Below, piece after piece: positions 12,804 through 25,272 of a DNA stretch of 64,000 nt. Each line of letters opens with the position of its first letter. Position 1 is the stretch's first letter. The position numbers and the translations under genes were made by a program. The notes beneath the pieces were generated by a model. The model searched no databases, had not been told where the DNA came from, and saw only the letters and a list, made by a program, of their open reading frames with translations. Origin of the DNA: Adineta vaga (Eukaryota > Rotifera); contig CP075497.1 of NCBI GenBank assembly GCA_021613535.1, forward strand, positions 12,028,001-12,092,000, given 5' to 3'.

Positions 12804-13360
12804 TGGATTGATTGATTGAAACTTTTTTTTTCATTGTTGTTGTTGTTTTCATATAATATTTTGTGAACTAATTTATATATGAAAGTTACATGTGAAAATA
12901 TATGCATCGACATGACTTTTATTCATTTGATTTAAATAAAAATGATGTTTATGTTGTGATCATTACATATTTCATTTGTTTCATTTCATAAGGAAAAGAA
13001 TCGTTTTCTATTGGTTATTTATTACCATTCACCTTTCTCATTGACCTCTTTCTATTATTTTACATATTTTTTGATAAAAATCAAGTTAACTACAGTCAAC
13101 AAACGATATTTCTTTCTCTGATATTGATATTTCTTCATAGATATTGAAATAAATAATTATTTCCATAGTTTACCAATTTACCCGATGATTTACTTCTCAT
13201 TTCACGTTGAAATAAACGAACAAACTATATTTTATTTACCTTCATTCGTTCTGTATTTTACGTTTCCTTCATCAAAATTTTGTTTTGTAGTCAACTAACG
13301 TCATTTGTACTTTGTTACATAAATTTTTTTTCAGATTTTCATCCATCATTCAAATAAACA
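12804..13360. other. Intergenic, 3' UTR and promoter
   Basis: Holds the neurensin 3' UTR and the upstream region of the first DNAJA gene. A T-rich tract ending in TTTTCAG (about 13334) precedes the DNAJA ATG by 26 nt and looks like a splice acceptor without a local donor exon. Confidence 0.5.
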
Positions 13361-15210
13361 ATGCCCGTTCCTCGATCGAAAAAACGTGATACAACTTTAT
13401 ATGATTTACTTGAAGTTTCACCTGATGCAACAAATGCTCAAATTGCTAAAGTAAAACTCAATACTTTTCTTCAATGATGAATTTTTCACCTTTAATTAGG
13501 CATATAAAGTTGCTGCAATGAAATATCATCCAGGTAAAAGAAAAATTTGCAAGAAATATCGATTATTTCAAGTAAAAATTCAGATCGAAATCCTGATGCT
13601 CCACCAGAAAAATTTAAAGAAATATCTGCCGCTTATGATGTTCTAAAAGATGAACATAAAAAAGAAATTTATGATCAATATGGACTTGAAGGTCTAAAAG
13701 AAGGCATGGGCGCCGGAGGCAATGGTTAGATATTTTCATATTCATAGTTTTAGATCTGTTCTTTTGATTCTGTTTAGGTGCAACTAGTTTATTTGATTTA
13801 TTTATGGGTGGAGCAAGTCGACATCATCATCATCATCAACATGGTTTACCCAAAGGAGAATCAAAAGTGATTCCATTAAAGTATACTAATTCCATGAACT
13901 AGAAGTTATCATCATTGATTTCATATCGTCTAGAGTTACATTAGAAACGTTGTATAGTGGTGAAACAAAATCAATATCATTTACACGTCGTGTTTTATGT
14001 CAACAATGTAACGGGTATGAAGTATAGAAATTTCATGCTCTTCTTTTATTTTGTCATCGATATATATATATATATTTAGATCTGGTTGTAAAACAGGTAA
14101 AAAACGGGTGCATTGTCGAGCTTGTCATGGTCAAGGTAAGATAATTTATCATTTTTCATTGTATACATTTTGTATTATTCAGGTGTTTGTATGGGAATGA
14201 CTCGTATGGGTCCATTAACATTTCAACAACCAGTTCAATGTCGAGATTGTGATGGTGAAGGTAAATATCAAGAAATCAAAATCTTTTCTGATTTAATGTT
14301 TTTGTTTTCTGAATTCTAGGAGAAATCATTGCACATAAAGATAAATGTCATGTATGTCATGGAAATAAAATCACTAATGAAAACAAAACTCTTGATGTGG
14401 TGATTTTACCAGGATGTACAAATGGAAAGAAGATTAAATTTCGTGGAGAAAATGATCAACTAGTAAGACTTATTTTTAGATTGTTTTATTTCAACGAAAA
14501 TTGTTCTTTTTTATTCCAGCCGGGTGAAGCAGGTGATGTATTTTTCCTAATTGAACAAGAGAAACATCCATTATTTGAACGTATTCATGAAAATGATCTT
14601 TTACTTAAAATGAAAATTAACTTAAATGAATCATTAACGGGTTTCAAACGAACTATTCAACATCTCGATGGAAGACATGTACTCATTGAACATCCACCAA
14701 ATCAACCAATTGCACCAAGTTTGTCTTTCTTTCTTTACAAATTCACAAAAAACAATTGTATTTATTATGAAATAGATGCAATGAAGAAAATTACAAATCA
14801 AGGTATGATTAACATGGAAACACATCATACAGGTGATTTAATAATTCAATTTGATGTGGAATTTCCACCGATGAATTTCTTCAATGATCCGAATATTCTT
14901 CAAGTAAATCAATTGATTATTATGAACTCTTATAATTCTAGCGTCTTTCTTTTAGCAATTAGAAAGTATTTTACCATCAAAACCAGTATTAAATATTCCA
15001 TCGAATACAGGTCTCGATGAATCATCAACAGCAATGATTGATTATAAAAAAGAATCTCATTCGACTAAACATCGTTCAGCAAAAAAAGTCGGTGACGATA
15101 GCAATGAAGAACAAGAAGATGATGATGAGCAATATACGGATGATGATGATGATGACGACGATGATGATCATGATGGTCATCCACAAGTTCATTCTTGTGC
15201 AACACATTAG
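13361..15210 (+). CDS. DNAJA-type Hsp40 co-chaperone, copy 1
   Basis: Eleven exons: 13361-13450, 13500-13533, 13584-13724, 13778-13880, 13934-14014, 14080-14135, 14183-14260, 14320-14462, 14520-14718, 14776-14903, 14956-15210. About 435 residues. J-domain with the HPD motif split by intron 2, G/F region with a His run, four zinc-finger repeats ([32 protein letters not shown]), the two beta-sandwich substrate domains ([17 protein letters not shown] ... [11 protein letters not shown]), and an Asp-rich tail. The C-terminus ends CATH, a CaaX-like box suggesting prenylation as in animal DNAJA1/2. Role: stimulates Hsp70 ATPase and delivers unfolded clients in the cytosol. It lies 143 nt upstream of a paralogue, suggesting tandem duplication and perhaps co-transcription. 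Confidence 0.93.
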
Positions 15211-15353
15211 TAGCTTTTTTTCGTGTCTTTTTTGATTGAATTTTTTAATTAGACGATTTCTTTGTATTTTTCAACTAAAAAGAGCAAAGTTTATGGAAGA
15301 AATTCATGTGTTTTGTAGATCATCTGAGAAATCCATCTGCTCCGTAAACCATC

Positions 15354-17144
15354 ATGCCCGACAATAAATTATACGAATTATTGGGAGTTTCAAGAAATGC
15401 AAGTGATCAAGAAATTAAAAAAGTTAGTTTTTTCTTGAAATCTTTCGAAAAGAAAAAGAAAATTATTAAATTTCCTTTTTTAGGCATATCATAAACTTGC
15501 AAAAACACATCATCCAGATAAAAATCCCGAATCAGCAGAAAAGGTAATGATGAAAAGAGAAAATCGCCCATTAATTAGTTTCATTCGATTTTAGTTTAAA
15601 GAAATTTCATTTGCATATCAAGTATTAACAGATGAAAATAAACGACGTGTTTATGAGTATGATTTAATGAGTTTATTGAAATAGAATTGAGTTTTTTGTT
15701 GTAGTAATTATGGCTTAGAAGGACTCAAAGAAGGCGGTGGTGGTGGTGGCGGTGGAGGTTAGTATTTGTTTTTAAATTGATGAAAAATATTCAATGAATA
15801 TGGTATGTAAAATAGGTAGTATGGCAGATATTCTTGGACAATTCTTTGGTGGTGATTCACCTTTTGGTGGTGGTGGTGGCGGTCATCCTTTCGGAGGTTT
15901 CGGTGGTTTATTTGGACATTCCATGGGTGGTGGAGCTCGAAATCGACGACGTAAAGGTGATGATATGGCTCATCCATTAAAGTAAAGATTACCTTTTCGT
16001 TATTTCTTTATGTCATACATAATAAATGTAATTAGAGTAACACTTGAACAATTATATAAAGGTGATACACGCTCAGTTGAAATCTCTCGAAAAGTGATTT
16101 GCCAAACATGTAATGGGTAAGAGAAAGTCTTTAATTGATTGATTAATAGAAAAACTAATTATTATTTGTTCTTAGTGTTGGTGGTCGTGATGGTGCTAAG
16201 CAAACATGTACAACATGCCGTGGCCATGGTATTCAAATCGTAACACGACAAATAGGTCCAAATATGATGCAACGAATGCAACAAGTATGCAAAGATTGCA
16301 GTGGAGAAGGTGAAACTATTAATGAACGAGATCGTTGTAAAGCTTGCAACGGAAAAAAGACGATTGATCAAAAGAAAAAACTCGAAGTGGTCATATCACC
16401 TGGTTTGATTGACAAAAGATTTCATTTTCGAAAAGAATAAGAATCATTTTTTAGGTAGTAAACATGAACAACAACTTCGTTTTCCAGGTGAAAGTGATCA
16501 AACACCAAATATGGAACCAGGAGATGTTATTGTTGTTTTACAACAAGAACCACATGCCGTTTTTCAACGTAGTGGAGATAATCTCGTTATAAAACATAAA
16601 ATCAATTTAGTCGAATCTTTGTGCGGTTTTCGACTTGTTATTACGCATTTAGATGGAAGAAAAATTGTTTTAAAACATCCACCTAATGATCCAATTGCAC
16701 CGGGTAAAATTTTTATATGAAAAAGAAAATCGATTCGAAGAATTGTTCTCTTTTTAGAAACATATCGATGTGTTAAAGGGCAAGGAATGATCAATATGCG
16801 AACTCATGATGCAGGAGATCTCATTGTTCAATTTGAAGTTGAATTTCCTTCAGAAAAATCTGGACTTGAATCTCAGGCATTTAAGGTAACATCGAACAAT
16901 AGAGTTTTCATTGATCTAATCTTAATATTGTACATTTTTTTAGGAACTCGAAGCACTTTTACCAAAACGTCCACATGTTGATGTTCCAAAAGGTGAACAT
17001 GTTGAAGATGCTCATATGATCGATTTTCATACAACAAAATCCGCACACAATGATCGACATGGCAATCGTCGAGAAGCATACAATACGGGAGATTCTGACG
17101 ATGAAGGTGGTCATCCAGGTGTTCAGACATGTAGATCTCAATAA
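15354..17144 (+). CDS. DNAJA-type Hsp40 co-chaperone, copy 2
   Basis: Ten exons: 15354-15422, 15484-15543, 15595-15656, 15705-15757, 15816-15981, 16036-16116, 16176-16402, 16455-16703, 16758-16885, 16944-17144. About 431 residues. J-domain with intact HPD (THHPDKNPE), a Gly-rich linker, zinc-finger repeats CQTCNGVG, CTTCRGHG, CKDCSGEG and CKACNGKK, then the DNAJA C-terminal domains (VISPGSKHEQQLRFPGE). The tail ends CRSQ, a possible prenylation box. This copy is closer to animal DNAJA2/DNAJA1 than copy 1. Several intron positions (e.g. PLK|VTLE, CNG|, PIAP|) match copy 1. A TTTTGTAG acceptor-like site lies upstream of the ATG at about 15319. AATAAA at 17206. Confidence 0.94.
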
Positions 17145-17488
17145 GAAGAAAAACAAATTTCCAAAAGAACGATTCCTTTTTTGCTTTTCGTTTTTTGATA
17201 TTTCAAATAAATCCTCAACAATCTAACAGAAAAAAAAACCCGTAAATCGATCTTAACAAAAAAGTTTTTTTTTGTTTCTTTTCTCCACTGCGTATCTTGT
17301 ACGTCTATTCTCATGCTTGGACTTTTTTCGAATAAACAAATCCGAAGATGAAATTTTTTTCTTTTGACGAGAACGACGACTCACGGGACAGCGAGAGAGA
17401 GAGAGAGAGAGAAAAAAAGAGATAAGAAACAAGTGAAGGTGGGTATGAGTACTTTTGTTTGTCTTTATTTTTTTTGCAGATCTACGAC
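17145..17488. other. Intergenic between DNAJA copy 2 and FKBP15
   Basis: Contains the 3' UTR polyadenylation signal (17206), a GA microsatellite at about 17391-17411, and a T-rich tract ending TTTTTTGCAG just before the next ATG, resembling a splice acceptor. Confidence 0.6.
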
Positions 17489-20400
17489 ATGATGAGTGAC
17501 GATGATGATATGGATTCTACATCAACCAATCAAAGGTTTTAGATTATTTAAAAACAAACTAACGTAGTTATTTGATATATTTCTCTTTTTAAAAACTAGT
17601 TCAAGAAATTTAGCTTCACTTTTTCATGGCAGTGAAACAGGACCAACAGTAATCGCATCGACCGCTGCATACGTTCCACCTAAACAACCTAAAAAAGGTA
17701 CGTCGTAAATAAATGAAAAAATCACGTGTTTTAATTGTTTTTCACTCGATTATCAACAGATTCATCACCAAAAGTCATGATGGCAAGTGTTATCCAAGCA
17801 TTTGTATTGTAAATATATAATTCTCAATTCAATTTCTATCATTCAATGTCAAATTTCTATCTAGTGCTGATCAAAAATGGACACCACGAGGGAAAATGGG
17901 TGTTGCAATCTTATCAACTGATAATACTGTATTTCAGTTGATTTTATATGTTACTAAAACACAACCAGTAACATCCGCTCGTATAACGACGACAACTGTT
18001 TTTACAGTAAAAATGTTTTTTTCTCGCGAAAACTCTTTTTTAATCAAATATTGATTTAGTCTCAACCGAATAATTATTTATCATTTCAAGATGATGGTGG
18101 ACAAAATTGGTCGATCATGTTTGACAATAAACAAGCGCTTGTGGATTTTACTTTACAAGTTATTTCCACGATATTTGTCTTTCGCAATGCTTCTTTTTCT
18201 TTTGTCTATTTAGACTCTTGTAGCAAAAGCTTATCTATTCGCATTTAAATTTGATCATATTATTCAAGAAATTCGTGACGGTGAAGGTGCCGTTTTAGTC
18301 GATGGTGATGGTGCTGAAACAACAGTTATTCAATATAAATTACTTGAAAATGGAACGTTATCATCGGCTGATGTAAGGAGAATCTTGCTTTTTTTTATCG
18401 AAAGAAAAGTTACTTTTTATTGTTTTTAGACCGGAGATAATAAACCAATGAAGTTTAAGATTGGTAAACAACAAAATGGCAAAGTAAATTGCCTAGAAAA
18501 TGTGTAAATTATTCAACAGGAAAGGATATTTTAGGCATTTGATGATTGTCTTCGTGGAATGAAAAAGAATGGACAACGTTTAGCCATGATTGGGACAACA
18601 CTTTATAATATAGAAGTTATTCGGGTAAGTTAAATTTCTTTGGAGAAGAAAGATTCATTTGTTGTTGTTTTTTTGGATTAGATTAAACGAGAAAAAGAAG
18701 CACGTACTAATTCAATAACAACACCCGCTGAAGATCATCCGATAGTTGCTGAACGAAAACGAACAATTACAGAAGATAATGAGGTAAATCAGAAGATAGG
18801 TTTTATGAATTAAATTGAAATGAAAATTTTATTTGAAGAAAAATAAATTATTAGAACGAGTTAGTAAAATGGGTGGAGTTTCAATGTTTCCAAATCCAAA
18901 TCAATCAAGTGCTTTTGCTACTCCTCTTCCACCGCATGTATCAGCGTTAAGTGATGACGATTCAATTAATAATGAATTTATACAACATGCTGCACCAGCA
19001 CCACCATCAATATCCGTAAGATAAATCTTTCATTCCATTGATTTCTTTATCAATATCTCTCATTAAAGATGCAAACACCAGTACCGCCAGTTCAATTTGT
19101 TCCACCAACATATCATCATATGAATCATCCTCCACATCCATCCTTGATTCAACCAACGAATTTATATTCACCACAACAAACATTACATGATTACAATAGT
19201 CGACCAGGTGAATAATTTCAATAACGAAAGACAATAACTGTTATCTCGTCTCTTCATAGGATCATCAATGGGAATGGGTGGAATGCCTTATCAACAACAA
19301 CCAATGTGGCATCCTTCACAATATTCTCAGAACTCATCCAACGGTAAAGAGTAGAAATGACTTTGCCAAACATAATCTATGAAAAATGGTTCATCTATAT
19401 CTATATAGTTCTACCACCAACAGATATGTACTATCAATATCAACAACAACAACAACATATGCCGAATGAATTCCGTCAATTACTTACTCGAATAAACGAA
19501 AAAGTTGATGTTCTCAACGACAAAGTATGTTTTTTACTCTTGATAATCAATCATTTACATTTGAACTAATTTAGTTTGATACAAAAAACTCCACATCTTA
19601 TCCCAATATGGAAACAAGTGTTGTTCTTGCCAATATTCAACGTCTTGTCAAAGTATAAGTGATTTTTTCTCTCGATTTCAACAAATCTTCTTCTTCTTCT
19701 TAGGAAAATGATACAATGAAAAAAGATATATTCGATCGAAGTGCCAAAGTTGAAGAACTTAATCTTAAAATATCGGACTTACTTGATCGAAATCAAAAGT
19801 AATCTTACTTTTCTTTGATCTTTTCATTTCAATAAAATTTCTTCATTAAAGATTAATTGAACAAAGTCATCAAACTGCTGAACAACGAAATGTCGTTGTT
19901 AATAATGTTTCGGAACAAACTGCACAAAAAATTCTTGATTTAGAAAAACAAAAAGTTGAATTAACGAATAGTTTAAGTGTAGCAACAAGTAAAATTGCTG
20001 ATTTACAATTACAACTGAATCAGTACAATCAAGGTGTAAATGAAAATCAATCGAAACTTAATTCGTTATTACATCGATGTGAGCAATACAAAGATGATTT
20101 AGAAAAATCAGAAAATCAACGTTCAGAAATTCAAACAAAATTAGATTCAACACAAGAGCACTTAAAAAATGAAAAAACAACGAAAAAACAATTACAAACT
20201 AATTTAAGTGCTTTGGAAGAAGAATTAGCAGAATTAAAAATGACATACGCTAATTTAGAAAAGGTAAATCTAATATTCAGTTGTCAAAAATTTCTAGAAT
20301 TACTATTCTAAATATCATTAGGTACATAATGAACGAAAATTAAAATCGGATAATGAACGTAAACGATGGCAAAATGATATGGACGAACAAAAACAATCTT

Positions 20401-22009
20401 ATGAAACAGAATTAGATGAATTACGAAATAAATTACGTAAACAACGAACAACAGATTCATTAACAAGCAATCAAGAAGTTAGTTCTGTTTCTTTAATAGA
20501 GATTTCAAAGGAAAAATATGATTTTATAATTAGATCAGCCGAATTGAGGAAGATTTAGAACGACAATGGCAAGAAAAACTTGATCGACTACAAGTACAAA
20601 ATGAACGTTTATTATCGGCGAAAGGAAAAGAATTTGACCAATTAAAACTGTTATATGATGAAAATGAAAATAAAGTATAATCACCGAGATTTTTATCTTT
20701 AATAATTAATTTCTTTTTCTATTTAGTTGCAACGAATCACTGAAGAATTAAACGAATCAAAACAACAAATCGAAGCTTATGAAGAACGAGTAAATCATTC
20801 ATTTTATTGTTTCATTACGATGAATTCGCTTTTATTTTAGTGTGAAAAATTTCAAGAACGTATTGTAACAATGAGAGAAAAAATAGTTGAACTCAATGAC
20901 GAACAACCACAATTAATCAATAATCAAGTTAAACGTGCAATTAGCATTATTTTTCAACGTTTAAAAACTCGTATTCGACCAGCAAAACAATATACTGGAG
21001 ACGAGTTTATTTCTCGTGCACTTGAAATTATTAAAAAAGCGACATTAAAGGTTTTATCAAATGATGAAGACGAAGAAGAAGAAGAAGATGATGATGAACA
21101 ATCATCATCATCAGAAGAAGAAAGTGAACATATTCAAATAACGGATCAAGTTGAACAAAATGATCAACCAACGAATGGAAATTCTGTTGATCAACAAACA
21201 TTGAATGAAGAAGTTTCATCAGTAACTAACAATCAAAATGAAGAAATTCAATCAACAGAACATGAGACAACATCAGAAAATAATCCAAAAAATGGATGGG
21301 ATACGGTTGATGATCTTCAACAAGAAACAAAAGATCAATCGGAAACAATGGAACAAAGTCAAACTGTTCTAGTCACAGATAATACAACATCATCAGGTAC
21401 ATAATTGAGAATAGCGAGAATAATCAACTTGATCGATTAGATAATAGTTGACCTACTCAAAGATCTTCTTTTGAGAATTCTTTGTAAGTGTATATCGTCT
21501 CAAGTGATACTTATCTGAAGAAAAGAAGAAAATGTTTCTTTATTAATCTGTAAAATAATGTTTTAGTCAATGAAACGGAAACTACATCATCGAATCCTGT
21601 TATTGAACAAAGTGAATCAATTTCTTCTTCAAAACTTGTTGAACAACAAGTAGATGATACTGATGATACTGTTGAAGAGAATGATAAAGAATCACCTCCT
21701 GAATTAGAATTACCAGAAGAAAAAGCACCGAGTGATGACGGTACAATATTTTCTTTTTCTTTTTAATATCTTCCATTTCTTTTCATTTATTAGAGAGTGA
21801 AGGTGAATTATTCCAATCTGCTCGTCCATCTGTTCAAGATGTTGTCATTCCAACTACAACGACTCAGTCATCGGCATCACCGAGAGTATGTTTTGTAATC
21901 GTTCATACATTCTTTTTTCATTGATTATGTTCATTTTTAGTATACGTTCAATGAAAACATTCCATTAATGGCAAATCCAGATGATTCAGATGATGAAATT
22001 TTTAAATAA
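17489..22009 (+). CDS. FKBP15: FKBP15 (WAFL)-like protein
   Basis: About 23 small exons joined across roughly 50-nt introns, from ATG 17489 to TAA 22009, give about 1063 residues. The N-terminus matches FKBP15: an acidic start, NLASLF, then PPKQPKK. A WH1-like domain follows (QPVTSARI, PNNYLSFQDDGGQNWSIMFD). The FKBP-like segment is recognisable at AFDDCLRGMKKNGQRLAMIG but lacks the long loop present in human FKBP15, so peptidyl-prolyl isomerase activity is doubtful. Then comes a Pro/Gln-rich linker and a long coiled coil encoded by exons 15-20 (19704-21050). An acidic tail ends NPDDSDDEIFK. FKBP15 links early endosomes with actin dynamics; the same is inferred. AATAAA at 22221. The exon boundary at 21396 uses GTACAT; reading through would truncate the protein at 21404. 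Confidence 0.85.
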
Positions 22010-22789
22010 ATCAAATGTGTCAATCGATCTTTTTCGTTGATTCAAAATCGGTGTGACATTTCGTGAAATTATAATTCCATTCATTTATTTATTTTCTTTT
22101 TCGATATACATTAATTCATTTTGTTGTTATTCATATTTTTATTTTCAATAATTTATCTCATTGATACATATACCCATTCTACTTTTTTTTGCTATTGTTT
22201 TATATGCATTTCAACATCACAATAAAATGATACTAAAAACAGCTATGATATGCTTGTTTCCTTTCCTTTTTAGTGATATACATGTGATAAAAACGAAAGT
22301 ACGGCATCATTATCCATCTTGAGGGTGTGGTGTGGATATCTACTCTTCTTTCACACACTCATTCACCCTTTTCTTACCGATCATGGGAATCAATCATTTC
22401 TTTTCGATCATTTTGAAGTTTGACTAAATTTGTTCATGTCCACAATCAATATCTATAAGGTTCAGAGATACTCAAGCCGAGAATTTCAACCTCAAGGAGA
22501 GGCTCAGGAGTCTAAAAAAATGTCTGTGACAGAAATGCTTTGGAAATCAACAGAAAATCATTGGAAGTTTCCGATAATTTCCGGACTTCTCAGATTATAA
22601 ATAGTTGAAGTCGAAGTTCATATAGAATTTTATTTTATTAATGATATATAACAGTTAGATATACATTTCTTGAAAGAACATCATACGCGTCTGATACAAT
22701 AGAAAATTCCTAGATGTTTGCTCTTTGTGTACAACTTTCGAGCTATCTTAATTACGTAAGACTAAAACAATCACCATTTATCGAGACGA
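22010..22789. other. Intergenic, FKBP15 3' UTR and spacer
   Basis: 3' UTR with AATAAA at 22221. A G-rich motif, CTTGAGGGTGTGGTGTGG (about 22319), recurs in related form near 43956 and 56775. The stretch 22480-22600 has a higher GC content than its surroundings but no open frame. Confidence 0.5.
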
Positions 22790-24523
22790 TTATGACGTGT
22801 ATCGATCATCAGTAATCTTGATACGTTTCTGGTTGGATTTACATTCAGATAATTCCTTATCATTTTTATCTAGTTCTACTCGAATAGATTTACACTCTTC
22901 ATTGATCGAAAATATTTTCCGCTTTTGTTTCAGCCATTTAGTTATGTCCAAGATTGAAGTTAAACAACGATGCTCATATTCAAATGTCACAATAGATACA
23001 CCTTTGATACATGTAAATACTAGTTTTATCCAATGTAGTTGTTTCAGTCTTATATGTAAGTGATCTACTCGATAAGAAATCGCAGAACAAATATTCTCTA
23101 ATTGACCTATGAAATCATTAGAACTCCATAGACCCAGTGTACGAAGGTTAAGTGCTTGTTCAAATAATATGTTGATTGTTTTCGGCTGAAGAAGACATTT
23201 ATCATGTTGAAATAACCACATTTCATTTAATTGCGAGAGATCAATAAGCGAGGATAGATTTGTAAGACTATCAGCCGATAGTTGATCGTGAATATCTAAT
23301 ACAAGTTGACTGACATGACGAAAAAGATTCGGATCAGGTAGTTCGATGCGCCAGGGATCACATCGTGCAATCCATGAATTGTCGATTTTTGCAGAATAAT
23401 GCTCTCGTGTTGTTATCATACACGAATAGGATGTATCTCTATGATAGAAATTATCTGGGAAAGTTTCGTTTGATTGTATTTTAGAGCACAAAATGATCTT
23501 TGGTTTAGAATTGATTTCCATATATTTACCCATAATAAACCATTGTTTTTCCTCTATCCAAAAAGGTGTACGAAATAGAGATAATAGTGATTCAATATTT
23601 GCATACTTACATCTATCGTCACAACTATAAATGTAAAAGTGAAATATTTTCAATCGTAATAGGTTTCTACGAAGAAAATGTTCCCATTGACAAAATTGTT
23701 GTAAGCAACTGAATGAATAAGATGATCGCATTTGAAGTTTAAGATAGGTAAGAGATGTAAAAAGAGTTAACAATGCTTCAAGGTTATCGATAGACATTTC
23801 AATGCCACTGAATGATAGCGATGTCAACCGGCTGTAGACAATCTGTTGAAAACGTTCTTCAGGAATAGACATTAGATATTGATGAAAGACAAGGGTTTGT
23901 AGTTTCGGTAACTGATGGCAGAGAGCATGATGTTGTTTATATGTATAATTTCGAACTTTTAATTCTTGTATTGAGCACTGATTTGGCCATGAAATCTGAT
24001 CAATTATATGATTATCAACATCCAGGGTCAGGTGGCGGAGACTTGGCATAGCAATTACTTCCGAAAGAAGATTGATAGATCGATGATTTAGATATTTTTC
24101 TTTCTTCATAATTATTGATACTGATGCCAAAGTGACTATTGTGACAAGAGGTTTTAGAATAGTCTGTAGATTATATTCATCGATGTCGCAAAGTATTAAT
24201 GAACGAAGTTGAGTTAAGCTGTACATGTGCGCAGAACACAAAAATCGTTGGGCAGTATTAGACCATAGGGACGAATTCTCCAAAGTGAGTGCAACGATGT
24301 TTTCTGGCCGTGCGACTCGAAGCATTCGCTGAATCTCTATTTTATACGACTCAGAAGTAAACTTGATTGACAACTTGTAACGATGAACAATGTCGTAGAA
24401 ACGCCTGCAGACATGACTAAATGAAAACAAAACAGTGTTGCTATCAAGTAGATCAAGAATATATTCGATGAGTTCGACGGAAAGTGTTCGAAAACTTGCA
24501 ACTGATGCTGTAGACATATTCAA
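22790..24523 (-). CDS. F-box/LRR-like protein
   Basis: Single-exon frame of 577 residues. An F-box lies at about residues 12-50 (LSVELIEYILDLL ... SFSHVCRRFYDIV). It is followed by irregular leucine-rich segments (LRSLILCDID, LRHLTLDVD, LTSLSFSGIE, LTYLKLQM, LRTLGLW) and a Lys-rich tail. The block FWIEEKQWF is shared with the relic at 2740-3370. F-box proteins dock substrates onto SCF ubiquitin ligases through Skp1; the substrate here is unknown. The family is greatly expanded in bdelloids (general knowledge). The lack of introns beside multi-intron neighbours fits a young or retro-like family member. Confidence 0.8.
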   Translation of the reverse strand: MNMSTASVASFRTLSVELIEYILDLLDSNTVLFSFSHVCRRFYDIVHRYKLSIKFTSESYKIEIQRMLRVARPENIVALTLENSSLWSNTAQRFLCSAHMYSLTQLRSLILCDIDEYNLQTILKPLVTIVTLASVSIIMKKEKYLNHRSINLLSEVIAMPSLRHLTLDVDNHIIDQISWPNQCSIQELKVRNYTYKQHHALCHQLPKLQTLVFHQYLMSIPEERFQQIVYSRLTSLSFSGIEMSIDNLEALLTLFTSLTYLKLQMRSSYSFSCLQQFCQWEHFLRRNLLRLKIFHFYIYSCDDRCKYANIESLLSLFRTPFWIEEKQWFIMGKYMEINSKPKIILCSKIQSNETFPDNFYHRDTSYSCMITTREHYSAKIDNSWIARCDPWRIELPDPNLFRHVSQLVLDIHDQLSADSLTNLSSLIDLSQLNEMWLFQHDKCLLQPKTINILFEQALNLRTLGLWSSNDFIGQLENICSAISYRVDHLHIRLKQLHWIKLVFTCIKGVSIVTFEYEHRCLTSILDITKWLKQKRKIFSINEECKSIRVELDKNDKELSECKSNQKRIKITDDRYTS

Positions 24524-25272
24524 CGAAAACGAATAACAAATCTATTACATTTGTACGAAGCAAATGTTAATGTATAATATTTCGTCAATCTTGCGAAAAA
24601 TGACGTGTGCTGTTGTTCTCCCTTTTTTCCTTCAGAGTTGATTGATGACTAAGGTATTTCACAATCGATTGCATAACAAAATTGAGTAAGTATACCGATC
24701 TTCCCAGATTTGATTATTATTTTTGTCCAGAAAAATGATCAGTTATGACTTATATCAAATTGAAGTTTAGTACAATAATAATTGAGAGATAATTTTACAT
24801 CTATACTGAATAGTAATATTATTGATATATTTAAACATGAAAAATGGGATGACATATTGTAATGACTAAACTATGAGCTTCTATTGAAATTGCGACGGAG
24901 AAAAGGACTCCATCGAACTAAATTTCTCTTTTTTCAATGTATTGAATTTATTAATTTGATAAAAATATTCTAATCGAAATGTTTATGAATGTATAATCTG
25001 ACTAGTGAAACAAACTTCTTCTCTTAATTCAATTGAGTTTGTAGGTGTGTACTAAAGAAATAAGTATACATTTTTATATTAAGAACAACATGACATTTTG
25101 ATTCACAATTAAATCTATGAGTTCTAATCTTTTGAAAACATTTATCTGTTCAAACGAATCTAAAAATACGTTCATAGACGTCATTCATCTGTAAGAAAAG
25201 GGAAAAATTAAATCAACACAAACTTCAAACAAAACTATTTGATGCGTAAAGAATGTTTTGAAATTTCTGAAT
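24524..25272. other. Intergenic, no gene seen
   Basis: AT-rich spacer between two minus-strand genes; presumably the F-box promoter and the 3' UTR of the SNARE gene. No coding frame or repeat recognised. Confidence 0.5.
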
